From Laceyella putida (GTDB taxonomy: Bacteria; Bacillota; Bacilli; Thermoactinomycetales; Thermoactinomycetaceae), in NCBI RefSeq assembly GCF_042665195.1, contig NZ_JBHTBW010000020.1:68076-132075 (forward strand): DNA of 64,000 bases, written 5' to 3'. The notes beneath the pieces are model-generated. The model worked only from the letters and a program-made list of their open reading frames with translations. It was not told the DNA's origin and searched no databases. This document shows positions 45,617 to 53,468 of the stretch, one piece after another. Made by a program: the position numbers and the translations under genes. Each line of letters opens with the position of its first letter. Position 1 is the stretch's first letter.

Positions 45617-46633
45617 ATGAACCAATTAAACGCCAAAAAAGTGCAAGGCTTTCTGGGGCAAAACGCCATCTACATCGTCTTGGCCGTGCTCATTGTCGGC
45701 ATCGCCATCTATGACACCAACTTTTTGTCCATCATCACCCTGCGCGACATCTTGTTGCAGTCTTCCACCCGCATGATCATCGCCCTCGGGGCCGCCTTTG
45801 TCCTGATCACGGGAGGCGTCGACCTGTCCGCGGGACGGGTGGTCGGTTTCACCGCCGTCTTGTCCGCGTCGATGTTGCAGATGGAAAACTATCCACGCAA
45901 ATTCTTTCCCGACCTGCCGGAAATGCCGCTGTTGATCCCCATTCTCCTGGCCATCATCGCCGGTCTCATCATCGGATTGATCAACGGGATCATCGTGGCC
46001 AAACTCAACGTGCCGCCCTTCATCGCCACGCTCGGCACCATGGTGGCCGTCTACGGCTTGAACTCCATCTACTTTGACCTGCCGCCCAACAGCTCCCAAC
46101 CCATCGGTGGCCTGCGCAAAGACTTCGGCGACCTGGGAACGGGCGCCATCGGCGGTAGCACCTACTCGCTCCCCTATATCGTGATCATCGCCATCATTGT
46201 CGCCGCGATCGTCTGGGTGATCTTCAACAAAACCCGCTTCGGCAAAAACATGTACGCCATCGGGGGCAATGAACACGCCGCCAAAGTCTCCGGCATCAAC
46301 GTGGCGCGCAACCTCATCGCCATCTACGCCATCGCCGGCGCCCTGTATGCCCTCGGCGGTGTCCTGGAAGCAGCCCGGACCGGCGGGGCGACCAACAACT
46401 ACGGGAACATGTACGAACTGGATGCCATCGCGGCCTGCGTCGTCGGCGGCGTCTCCACCTCAGGCGGAATCGGCACCGTCGGCGGCGTTGTCACCGGGGT
46501 GCTCATCTTCAGCGTCATCAACTACGGACTGACCTTTATCGGCATCAGCCCCTACTGGCAATTAATCATCAAAGGCCTGATCATCGTCGTCGCCGTGGCC
46601 TTCGACATCCGCAAATACCTGGCCAAGAAATAA
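45617..46633 (+). CDS. mglC: Galactose/methyl-galactoside-type ABC transporter, permease
   Basis: 338 residues, eight to ten TM helices, BPD_transp_2 family. Visible are ALGAAFVLITGGVDLSAGRV, LIIGLINGIIVAKLNVPPFI, GKNMYAIGGNEHAAKVSGIN (EAA-like loop) and CVVGGVSTSGGIGTVGGVVT. These match MglC more than RbsC. It follows AGAGGAGG and ends the operon at a strong terminator. Confidence 0.9.
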   Translation: MNQLNAKKVQGFLGQNAIYIVLAVLIVGIAIYDTNFLSIITLRDILLQSSTRMIIALGAAFVLITGGVDLSAGRVVGFTAVLSASMLQMENYPRKFFPDLPEMPLLIPILLAIIAGLIIGLINGIIVAKLNVPPFIATLGTMVAVYGLNSIYFDLPPNSSQPIGGLRKDFGDLGTGAIGGSTYSLPYIVIIAIIVAAIVWVIFNKTRFGKNMYAIGGNEHAAKVSGINVARNLIAIYAIAGALYALGGVLEAARTGGATNNYGNMYELDAIAACVVGGVSTSGGIGTVGGVVTGVLIFSVINYGLTFIGISPYWQLIIKGLIIVVAVAFDIRKYLAKK

Positions 46634-46668
46634 AAAAGGATGGGGGACTCCATTCCCTCATCCTTTTT
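46632..46668 (+). terminator. Intrinsic terminator of mglBAC
   Basis: The stem AAAAAGGATG with CATCCTTTTT, extended by GGGGGA/TCCCT, overlaps the mglC stop codon and ends in five T. Confidence 0.9.
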
Positions 46669-46760
46669 CATTGCAATTATTCAGCTGCTCCACGGCTGGG
46701 AACCATGCTTATCTTCCGACAATGATTGCCCCCGCAAACCATCCCCGATCATGTAGGACT

Positions 46761-46788
46761 TTGAAGATATTCATCGAAGTTATATAAC
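46761..46788 (+). promoter_or_regulatory. Possible promoter of the 56-codon gene
   Basis: TTGAAG and TATAAC are spaced 16 bases apart, about 50 bases upstream of the small gene. Confidence 0.4.
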
Positions 46789-46841
46789 CCTATGAATATT
46801 CGGGATCAAATCCACCTGTTTTTTCCAAGGAGTGATCTTCT

Positions 46842-47013
46842 ATGAATCATTGGTTCAAAGAATCAAAAACGGACATCCAGCCCAAGCACCCCAAATCAAA
46901 TTGGGCCACTGGGCCCGAGGGCAAGTATGATGGGAAAATGGGAAAAGGCTATTCAGAAGCGAAAGCGGACAATTTTTTGAAAGAATCGCGTAAAAATCCT
47001 TGGGACAAATAAG
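46842..47013 (+). CDS. Small hydrophilic protein, 56 residues
   Basis: ATG to TAA, with AAGGAGTGATC nine bases upstream and a terminator after it. The composition is protein-like: rich in Lys, Gly, Asp, Trp and Tyr (begins MNHWFKESKTDIQPKHPK, middle TGPEGKYDGKMGKGYSEA, ends SRKNPWDK), no hydrophobic segment, likely disordered. No family recognised; such small basic proteins in spore formers are often spore-associated, which is only a guess. Confidence 0.6.
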
Positions 47014-47070
47014 CAAATAAAGGCTTGTAGAATAGATAGCCATTTCATTTTGAAATACCAGTATCTTCAG

Positions 47071-47100
47071 AAGGCTCCCTTTGATCGGTGGGGGCCTTTT
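47071..47100 (+). terminator. Intrinsic terminator
   Basis: The stem AAGGCTCCC with GGGGGCC(TT) is followed by TTTT, between the 56-codon gene and the AraC-type gene. Confidence 0.65.
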
Positions 47101-47207
47101 CCATATGGCAACGGTTTGGTGTACTATGGGGACAAGTCAGAACAGAGCACAAATGGACAGGATTCATCTTGAAATCATTGTTAGAATCTATGTGAGGAGT
47201 GAAAACC

Positions 47208-48071
47208 ATGGCATGGATTGAATCATTGCAAAAGGCGATCGATTACATGGAAGAACATTTGCTGGACAATCTAACCATCGAAGAGATCGCCAAACAGGCG
47301 AATGCGTCGCCTTTTCACTTTCAACGCACCTTTGCCCTGTTGACCGACATCTCAGTCGGTGAATATCTTCGACGCCGGCGATTGACGTTGGCCGCGCAGG
47401 AACTGTCCAGAACAGACTGCAAAATCATCGATATCGCCCACAAATATGGTTACGACACTCCCGAGGCTTTCGCCAAAGCTTTCCGCAGACAACACGGCCT
47501 GACGCCGAGTGAAGCGCGAAAGTGCAAGGGGAAGCTGAAATCTTATAACCGCCTGATGATCCAGGTGAGTCTGAAAGGGGCTGAACCCATGCAATACAAA
47601 ATCGTTGAACGGGACTGTTTTCAAGTGGTAGGGATCAAGCGGGAATTTTCCTTCTGCGACGGGGAGAATCTGGTGGGCATTCCATTATTTTGGCAGAAAG
47701 TGAACGAGGATGGAACGGACGATTTGTTGTTTAAGCTGAACAACGGCCAAATCAAAGGGGTGCTGGGTGTATGCGTCGATAAAAGCGATGCGCGGTCGGA
47801 GAAAATGATGGATTATTGGATCGCCACAGAATATGAGGGGGACACACCCAACGGATTATTGAAACTGGAGATACCCGCATCCAAATGGGCGGTATTTGAA
47901 GTTCACGGCCCGATGCCCCATGCCATGCAGCAAGCATGGAAACAAATATTTTCTGAATGGTTTCCATCAAGTGGGTATGAGCACGCAGGCACACCAGAAT
48001 TGGAAGTGTATACAGACGAAGATCCGTCCAGTCCTGATTTGTATTCAGAAATCTGGATTCCGGTGAAATAG
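47208..48071 (+). CDS. AraC-family regulator with GyrI-like effector-binding domain
   Basis: 287 residues. N-terminal AraC double HTH (~5-105): IDYMEEHLLDNLTIEEIAKQ, ASPFHFQRTFALLTDISVGE, IAHKYGYDTPEAFAKAFRRQ, GLTPSEARK. C-terminal GyrI/BmrR-like effector domain (~125-287): MQYKIVERDCFQVVGIKREF and a closing IPASKWAVFEVHGPMPHAMQ, YTDEDPSSPDLYSEIWIPVK. This order matches the Rob/YdeE/SoxS-like regulators that sense lipophilic small molecules. The ATG at 47208 follows GTGAGGAG. No target gene is adjacent, so it may act elsewhere. Confidence 0.88.
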   Translation: MAWIESLQKAIDYMEEHLLDNLTIEEIAKQANASPFHFQRTFALLTDISVGEYLRRRRLTLAAQELSRTDCKIIDIAHKYGYDTPEAFAKAFRRQHGLTPSEARKCKGKLKSYNRLMIQVSLKGAEPMQYKIVERDCFQVVGIKREFSFCDGENLVGIPLFWQKVNEDGTDDLLFKLNNGQIKGVLGVCVDKSDARSEKMMDYWIATEYEGDTPNGLLKLEIPASKWAVFEVHGPMPHAMQQAWKQIFSEWFPSSGYEHAGTPELEVYTDEDPSSPDLYSEIWIPVK

Positions 48072-48132
48072 AAAAACGGTTGAATCGTGGCGGTGAATTG
48101 ACATGGTTTAGGGATGGCACCGGATTGCATGC

Positions 48133-48164
48133 AAAAAGGATGAGAGAAACTCTCCCATCCTTTT
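48133..48164 (-). terminator. Intrinsic terminator of the LPXTG gene
   Basis: Read leftward: AAAAGGATGGGAGA with TCTCTCATCCTTTT, then T residues. Confidence 0.85.
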
Positions 48165-48172
48165 CCCTTTCA

Positions 48173-49009
48173 TTATTCAGCCGCGCGACGGTTGCGAACC
48201 ATCAACACTGCGCCACCAGCCAACAGAGCCAGACCAGCTACGGCGCCCATTGGGTAAGAAGTAGCGGTTTTTGGCAGTTTGCCGCCTTTAAGCTTCTTCA
48301 CGCCCTCTTTCCCTTGCTCAGGGGTTGGTTTGGCCTCAGGCTTTTTGTCTGGATTTGGTTTAACGTTCGTATCATTCCCATCTTCTTCTACATTCAAGAA
48401 GTCATAACCAAAACCTAATTGGCAATCTTTCCCGTCGATTTTCCCTTCAAAACCAACATAAATTACGTTTTCTCCAGCTTCCAACTTGGTGATGTCCAAT
48501 TCATAAGTGAAATTCACACTGTTCGCTTTCACTTCAGCTTCAACCGCTGGAGCATCAGCTTCTTCTTTACCAGCCGCGATGTACCAAGTACCTTCAGCGG
48601 TTTTGCCATCCAACTTCGCGGTCACTTTCACTTTGTTGTTACCGAGGTCTTTGATATCAGTGATGGTGATTTCATGGAAATCCGCTTCATCTGGTTCAGC
48701 TTTGCACTCTTCAGTTGGTTGCTTTGGTTTCTCTTGCTTTGGTTGTTCTGGATTGGTCGTAGCCGGTGGGGTGGTGGTGTTCGTATCTTTGCCCTCTTCA
48801 CCCGTTGCCGGCTTGGTTTCTTCTCCTGCTGGCTTCTCACCGGTTTGTGTATCGGTAGCCGCACCCGGTTTTTGTTCCGTTTCCGGAGCGGTGGTCGTCG
48901 TTTCCGTTGCCGGTTTGGTTTCTACGGTATTTTCTTCAGCGAAAGCGGCGAGTGGCATTGAAGCCAATGCAAGAGCAACTGCTGCCGATGCAATAGAAAT
49001 CTTTTTCAT
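48173..49009 (-). CDS. Sortase-anchored surface protein (LPKTA)
   Basis: 278 residues. A signal peptide (ISIASAAVALALASMPLAAF, cleavage AFA-EE) precedes a Thr/Glu/Pro/Lys-rich low-complexity spacer (~25-110), a ~110-residue beta domain (DFHEITITDIKDLGNNKVKV ... CQLGFGYDFLNVEED; Cys near 113 and 213), a second spacer and the sorting signal LPKTATSYPMGAVAGLALLA with a basic tail (RNRRAAE). LPKTA fits a class A or D sortase, none of which is in the window. The beta domain family is not recognised. The start follows GGAGAG. Confidence 0.85.
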   Translation of the reverse strand: MKKISIASAAVALALASMPLAAFAEENTVETKPATETTTTAPETEQKPGAATDTQTGEKPAGEETKPATGEEGKDTNTTTPPATTNPEQPKQEKPKQPTEECKAEPDEADFHEITITDIKDLGNNKVKVTAKLDGKTAEGTWYIAAGKEEADAPAVEAEVKANSVNFTYELDITKLEAGENVIYVGFEGKIDGKDCQLGFGYDFLNVEEDGNDTNVKPNPDKKPEAKPTPEQGKEGVKKLKGGKLPKTATSYPMGAVAGLALLAGGAVLMVRNRRAAE

Positions 49010-49452
49010 ATCTATTTCTCTCCTTTGCATATTAAAAATACATTTTGTTTGAGTTGTTTACATAAAGTTATTCGTCGGCAATAGTCGTTTTTATGGTTCA
49101 TTTTTAAAAGAAATTGTTTGAATGATTTGTGTCAGAGAGAAACAAGGACAAAGTCCAGTAAACACAAGGGGTTTCCTACATTGAATAGGAGAGGGGTGGG
49201 TGAATGGATCAAAATGTTCATCTGAAAACGGGACATAAACGAACAGCTTCCATCGTAAGAAGCCGACATTTTTAAAAAACATTCTGTTCATTCAACAAAT
49301 CATGACAGGTCGACCATTGATCTTGGATAAGGACGTTCTGTCCAGTCGTGCAACTTGCAACCCATAAAAGGTTAAATATTCCAAATGAACAATCCATTAT
49401 TCCATGTTTTGTGAGATAATGACATGGACCAACATGAACAGGAGGGTGCAGC
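49010..49452. other. Intergenic stretch between divergent genes
   Basis: 443 A/T-rich bases with promoters for the genes on either side (none clear enough to position). A 23-codon frame at 49204-49275 (MDQNVHLKTGHKRT...) has GGAGAGGGG before it, but no other support, so it is only noted here. Confidence 0.35.
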
Positions 49453-49668
49453 ATGGCGGATAATGAATGGGTGCTTTTTCTCTTGCATTGCTTTTTGGCT
49501 CTCTTTTCTGGCGGGGTGTTCTTCTTTTTCCTTTACTCCATGCGCAAACTCTCCTCACCCAAAGAATGGACACTCCCCATTTGGGTCGCTTTGATCTGTG
49601 CCCCCATTTTGCTTGCCTACTCCATTTTTGCAATCGTTTTTATGCTGGGCGAACCTCTCAATAACTGA
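49453..49668 (+). CDS. Small two-TM membrane protein
   Basis: 71 residues: TM1 LHCFLALFSGGVFFFFLYSM, a short loop with RKLSSPKEW, TM2 IWVALICAPILLAYSIFAIV. The ATG follows AGGAGGG at six bases. Family not recognised. Confidence 0.65.
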   Translation: MADNEWVLFLLHCFLALFSGGVFFFFLYSMRKLSSPKEWTLPIWVALICAPILLAYSIFAIVFMLGEPLNN

Positions 49669-49775
49669 TGATCAGCCCGGCTCGTTTTCATTGGCAAGAC
49701 ACATAATAAACGTAACTTCACTATGTCGAATGAAATGCAAAAGAACCGTTCTGAGCAAATCGTTGCTTTGAACAC

Positions 49776-49804
49776 AAAAAAGGCAGGAGTGGATTCACCC
49801 TGCC
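49776..49804 (-). terminator. Intrinsic terminator of the TolB-like gene
   Basis: GGCAGG with CCTGCC is followed leftward by TTTTTT. Confidence 0.8.
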
Positions 49805-49824
49805 GATGTCATGAAGCAAAAGAG

Positions 49825-50790
49825 TTATTGTGCAACATTGGCCCAGCCGGCGACATACGTTGTCGCACTGACATCCTCCAGCTTGGTCAATTTGCTGCCA
49901 TCTTCCTTGATGGTATAGATGGCTGTCCCCGTCGTCTTGGCCAGCTCCCCGGAAATGACCAAGGTGTCCCCATCGGGACTCCACGCCGAATCCCCGCCAA
50001 AGGTAAGGCCCGGGGTCACTTTCGTTTCCGCTCCACTTGCCACATCCACCGTATAGAGATCATTCACGTACTTTTGCAGACCGGCATCATAGTGGCGTCG
50101 GAAATAAGACACCTTATCCCCATCGGGAGACCAATGCACATCGTACTCGCTTTCCCCATTACTGGTCAAGGGTTTGACCATGTTGCCATTCAGGTCGATG
50201 ATGTACAACTCTCCATAAACGGAGTCATGATCAGACTTTACCACCAACCGGGTGCCGTCCGGTGACCAGTCCAGGTCATCCACACTGCGGTACAGCGAGT
50301 TCTTCACGGTATCCGGGTCAAATAACTCCTTTTGCTCTCCCGTATTCCGGTCCAAGACATAAACATCTTTGCTGCCGTCCGGGTCTTGCTTGATAAACGC
50401 GATCTTGCTCCCATCCGTGGGAGAAAATCTGGGCTCAAATTTGTCTCGCGCATCATCATTGGCGATCATTTGCGGAAGCTCCGGACTCCCGATCTTTTTA
50501 ATGAAAAGCGCATAATCTATCCCGCCATCCTGATCCAAATCATCCGTCTGGCCAAACATCACCACTTCCGTGCCATCGGGGGAAACGGAACCGAAATAGC
50601 GGCCCCTCAAGGTGGATTGGGAAAGATTCTCCTTTTGGCTGCCATCCGTGTTCATCATATAAACATTGGAAGGCCCCTCAACATCACTATTGTAGAAAAT
50701 CTTCGGCGTCCGGGCCGCAGCCGACGCGGGCGCGCTCCATGCGGCAACAACCAGTCCAACGGTTAGCGCGGCAATGGCAACTTTTTTCAT
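49825..50790 (-). CDS. Secreted TolB-like beta-propeller (PD40 repeats), full copy
   Basis: 321 residues. A signal peptide (KKVAIAALTVGLVVAAWSAP, cleavage near ASA-AA) is followed by a TolB-type propeller with PD40 repeats: GSVSPDGTEVVMFGQ, RFSPTDGSKIAFIKQDPDGS, DWSPDGTRLVVKSDHDS, HWSPDGDKVSYFRRHYDA, AWSPDGDTLVISGE. Extracellular in a Gram-positive; a binding scaffold of unknown ligand. The ATG at 50790 is chosen over 50826 because the truncated copy at 52288 begins at the same MKKVAIAALTVGL. Part of it has been duplicated 1.5 kb to the right. Confidence 0.8.
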   Translation of the reverse strand: MKKVAIAALTVGLVVAAWSAPASAAARTPKIFYNSDVEGPSNVYMMNTDGSQKENLSQSTLRGRYFGSVSPDGTEVVMFGQTDDLDQDGGIDYALFIKKIGSPELPQMIANDDARDKFEPRFSPTDGSKIAFIKQDPDGSKDVYVLDRNTGEQKELFDPDTVKNSLYRSVDDLDWSPDGTRLVVKSDHDSVYGELYIIDLNGNMVKPLTSNGESEYDVHWSPDGDKVSYFRRHYDAGLQKYVNDLYTVDVASGAETKVTPGLTFGGDSAWSPDGDTLVISGELAKTTGTAIYTIKEDGSKLTKLEDVSATTYVAGWANVAQ

Positions 50791-50967
50791 GAAGATCACT
50801 CCAAGTTGAAGTTTTGTCGCACACATAGGATTATTCGGAAGGATGTTTCGATTTTGTGTCTCTTTCTATAAAAAACCTGCTATCCAGACCCCAGATAGAT
50901 ATATCCGCAAAATCCGTCTTCTTTTTCACGATCCTGAATCAACAGGGACTTCAATCGCGAGAAGCCC

Positions 50968-51453
50968 CTATAATGAAAATGATTCCCCTTCATTTATTCC
51001 GAACCATTGCAGGTCGAGTGATTTATCCTGGATAATATATTTTATCTTGCTGACTCCAGACTCTATTCTATCGCCAAAATAAGTATCAATATCCATGTCT
51101 GAAGGATATTTCGGACCCGAAGTACGCAACCATTCTTCTACAAACACTTGTTGGATCATTTTCTTCTTCTCTTTTTTACCACGTATAATGAGATAGTCAT
51201 AATCAGGAGCTTTAAAATCAATATGATATAACAAAAAAATATTTTTATCCTCTGGATGTGAAATGACTAAATCAGTAAATCGGTCTTCCGATTCCCAAGC
51301 CTGTTCGAACCTCTCTTCTACCTCTTTTGGATCATAAGGAATTTCTAATACATTCAAAATCCTTGCCAGCTGCCCCTCTAATGCGGTGATCTCATAAATG
51401 GGCCAGGTATGTTCAAACTGGCAATAGTCAGTTAGTTTGCTCAATCCCTTCAA
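50968..51453 (-). CDS. Putative immunity protein for deaminase tip 1
   Basis: About 161 residues, soluble, acidic. It shares a pattern with the 156-residue gene at 52489: LARILNVLEIPYDPKEVEER versus LARELELPYDIDDFEEQWF; FLLYHIDFKAPDYDYLIIRG versus FILIQLLADGEFDSIVVRF; then K-rich KEKKKMIQQVF versus KKEYTAQVKSKIL. Both lie directly downstream of a deaminase toxin fragment, which is the immunity position. The start is uncertain: the TTG at 51453 overlaps the toxin stop (TTGA), and a TTG at 51444 has better spacing from AGGGAG. The A/T-rich composition differs from the neighbouring TolB genes. Confidence 0.6.
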   Translation of the reverse strand: MKGLSKLTDYCQFEHTWPIYEITALEGQLARILNVLEIPYDPKEVEERFEQAWESEDRFTDLVISHPEDKNIFLLYHIDFKAPDYDYLIIRGKKEKKKMIQQVFVEEWLRTSGPKYPSDMDIDTYFGDRIESGVSKIKYIIQDKSLDLQWFGINEGESFSL

Positions 51454-51815
51454 CTCCCTGCTAGCTTCTTATATATATTGGGATGTTTTTGTTTTACCAA
51501 CTCTGGATATTGCTTAAAAACCAACTCCGGAAAATCGTCTATTCCCTTCCGAATCAACTTTCTACCCTTACTATCATACATGACAATGGTTACATTAGGG
51601 TGTTTTATTGAGAATTGCTCAATCACCCCTAAATATGGCTTCTTATTTCCATTCTTGTCAAAGACATATCTATTTACGCCACCACAACTTGGACAAACAT
51701 CGTATTCAGAAAAAGCCTCAATATAATCTGTGTCTTGTCCCGGATTTCCATCACCCAACCGTTCCGATATTTCACTGAACACTTTGGGTTCAGTCAGTTC
51801 TTCACGGTATCCGGG
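51450..51815 (-). pseudogene. Orphan deaminase toxin tip 1, fused out of frame to truncated TolB copy
   Basis: An open frame without a start codon encodes a deaminase-type domain: LTEPKVFSEISERLG (Glu helix), then AFSEYDVCPSCGGV (C-x-x-C zinc site) and GVIEQFSIKHPNVTIVMYDS with KGRKLIRKG. The order and spacing match the RHS tip (DSEFKILE; SERPLCFSCQGV; FPEVELEIYS) and orphan tip 2. Upstream the DNA switches at about 51797 to TolB sequence in another frame, exactly where the deaminase core begins. It is therefore a displaced C-terminal cassette without secretion or RHS parts; expression would need recombination or read-through. Confidence 0.75.
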
Positions 51816-52288
51816 TCAAACAACTCCTTTTGCTCTCCCGTGTTCCGGTCCAATACATAAACATCTTTGCTGCCGTCCAGGTCATGCTTGATAAACGCGA
51901 TCTTGCTCCCATCCGTGGGAAAGAACCTGGGCTCAAACTTGTCTCGCGCATCATCATTGGCGATCATTTGCGGAGGCTCCGGGTTCCCGATTTTTTTGAT
52001 GAAAAGCGCATAATCTAACCCGCCATCATGATCCAAATCATCTGTCTGGCCAAACATCACCACTTCCGTGCCATCGGGGGAAACTGATCCGAAATAGCGG
52101 CCTCTTAAGGACGATTGGGAAAGATTCTCCTTTTGGGTGCCATCCGTATTCATCATGTAAACATTGGAAGGCCCTTCAACATCACTGTTGTAGAAAATCT
52201 TCGGCGTCAGGGCGGCAGCCAATGCGGGCGCGTTCCAAGCGGCAACAGCCAGTCCAACGGTTAGCGCGGCAATGGCAACTTTTTTCAT
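51794..52288 (-). pseudogene. Truncated second copy of the TolB-like gene
   Basis: 164 residues, nearly identical to the first half of the gene at 49825 (signal peptide, GSVSPDGTEVVMFGQTDDLD, RDKFEPRFFPTDGSKIAFIK, ending FDPDTVKN). In the full copy this continues SLYRSV; here the homology stops inside the AAC-T of that codon row and toxin DNA begins, giving an immediate TGA. The upstream ~100 bases are also duplicated, so it keeps promoter and ribosome site. It might still be secreted as a half-propeller. Confidence 0.8.
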
Positions 52289-52425
52289 GAGATCACTCCA
52301 AGTTGAAGTTTTGTCGAAGACATAATATTATTTGTAATGGTGTTTCTATTTTGTTTCTTTTTATAAAAGCTTGGTATCCAGAACGAGTGGATGGCGAACC
52401 GGTTTTGATAATGACGAATCCATAC

Positions 52426-52459
52426 AAAAAAGGACGCTTCATATGTGAAACATCCTTTT
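52426..52459 (-). terminator. Intrinsic terminator of immunity gene 2
   Basis: Read leftward, AAAAGGATGTTTCA pairs with TGAAGCGTCCTTTT and is followed by TT. Confidence 0.75.
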
Positions 52460-52488
52460 GTGTTTACCTTTTATCATAACGCGCTATG

Positions 52489-52959
52489 CTATTGTTCAGT
52501 ATATTTTTCTTCCGTAGATCCCGACAACTCCATAATACCTCTCATATCTAACTGATAATCACTCATTATTTTAGGTACCCAGTTAAATTTAGCATCATGT
52601 AGTTTATTGGAAAAATCAGGTGTAAGTGTTCCTGCTGCAATCTTGGCCATGTGACCATATTTCCATAGACTCAATATCTTGGACTTCACTTGTGCTGTAT
52701 ACTCTTTTTTGAAACGAACGACAATACTGTCAAATTCTCCATCTGCTAAAAGCTGTATTAATATAAACGTATCAGGATCGACTTTCGCATCGCGAATTAA
52801 ATAAGCATGATCTTCATCCCTGTTAAACCATTGCTCTTCAAAATCATCTATGTCATAAGGTAACTCTAACTCTCTTGCTAAATCACCGACAAAATCTGGT
52901 TCTAGATCGCGTGAAGGCAACGAAAATTGATATTGAATATAGTTATTATACTTATCCAT
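52489..52959 (-). CDS. Putative immunity protein for deaminase tip 2
   Basis: 156 residues, soluble, acidic, begins MDKYNNYIQYQFSLPSRDLE. It is homologous by eye to the gene at 50968 (same order of an LPYD helix, a long FILIQLL strand and a Lys-rich helix). The ATG has AAGGGA 10 bases upstream and lies 19 bases after the stop of the orphan tip at 52979. A terminator follows. A/T-rich DNA supports recent acquisition with the tip. Immunity function is inferred from position and pairing. Confidence 0.6.
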   Translation of the reverse strand: MDKYNNYIQYQFSLPSRDLEPDFVGDLARELELPYDIDDFEEQWFNRDEDHAYLIRDAKVDPDTFILIQLLADGEFDSIVVRFKKEYTAQVKSKILSLWKYGHMAKIAAGTLTPDFSNKLHDAKFNWVPKIMSDYQLDMRGIMELSGSTEEKYTEQ

Positions 52960-52978
52960 TAATACTCATTCCCTTATA

Positions 52979-53356
52979 CTACGGTTTAAATGGTTTTCCG
53001 CCTTTTAAAATCAGCTTTCTTCCTTCTGCATCATATACAACTACTTCAATATTTGGGTACATTTCACTGAACTGATCGATAACTCCATTATATACATCTT
53101 CACCTTCCTCCGTTATCAACTTTCTCCCTTGACCCTGACAACTTGCACATGCTCTTTTTTCTGTAAAAATAACTACTTGGCCTTTAGCATTTCTATTACC
53201 ACCTAATTTACTCGCTAAATACTCAACTATTTTTACCTCTGAGTCTAATCCTCTATAATGTCCTATTTCTTTCGAGTTTCCCTTATAATCACTTGAAAAT
53301 ACATCTTCTTTTCCTTCTTTAGCTATAACTTTGACACAATTTCTTGTTAAAGAATA
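52979..53356 (-). pseudogene. Orphan deaminase toxin tip 2 (no start codon)
   Basis: A 125-codon frame, open from a TGA at 53357-53359 to TAG at 52979-52981, contains no usable start. It encodes GHYRGLDSEVKIVEYLASKL (Glu helix; compare DSEFKILEPIA in the RHS tip), GQVVIFTEKRACASCQGQG (strand and C-x-x-C), GVIDQFSEMYPNIEVVVYDA and EGRKLILKGGKPFKP. This is a nearly complete deaminase core, detached from any RHS or secretion domain and followed by its own immunity-like gene. It is what an orphan tip-immunity cassette looks like in rhs/CDI loci, but lies ~27 kb from the RHS gene, on the same strand. Confidence 0.75.
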
Positions 53357-53468
53357 TCAAACAATCGCAAAATCGATTAAATATATATCTAAACAAATAA
53401 ATACATTACGAAAACATCATAATAATTCTATAATTATTACTATAGATAAGCAACGAGGTGTGAACATC

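Noticed and set aside
48173..49009. LPKTA surface protein as a haem-binding (NEAT) protein
   Set aside because: The beta domain lacks the Y-x-x-x-Y haem motif and other NEAT hallmarks; only wall anchoring is supported.
49204..49275. A 23-codon frame (MDQNVHLKTGHKRT...) with a good ribosome site
   Set aside because: No paralogue, promoter or terminator supports it; noted only in the intergenic entry.
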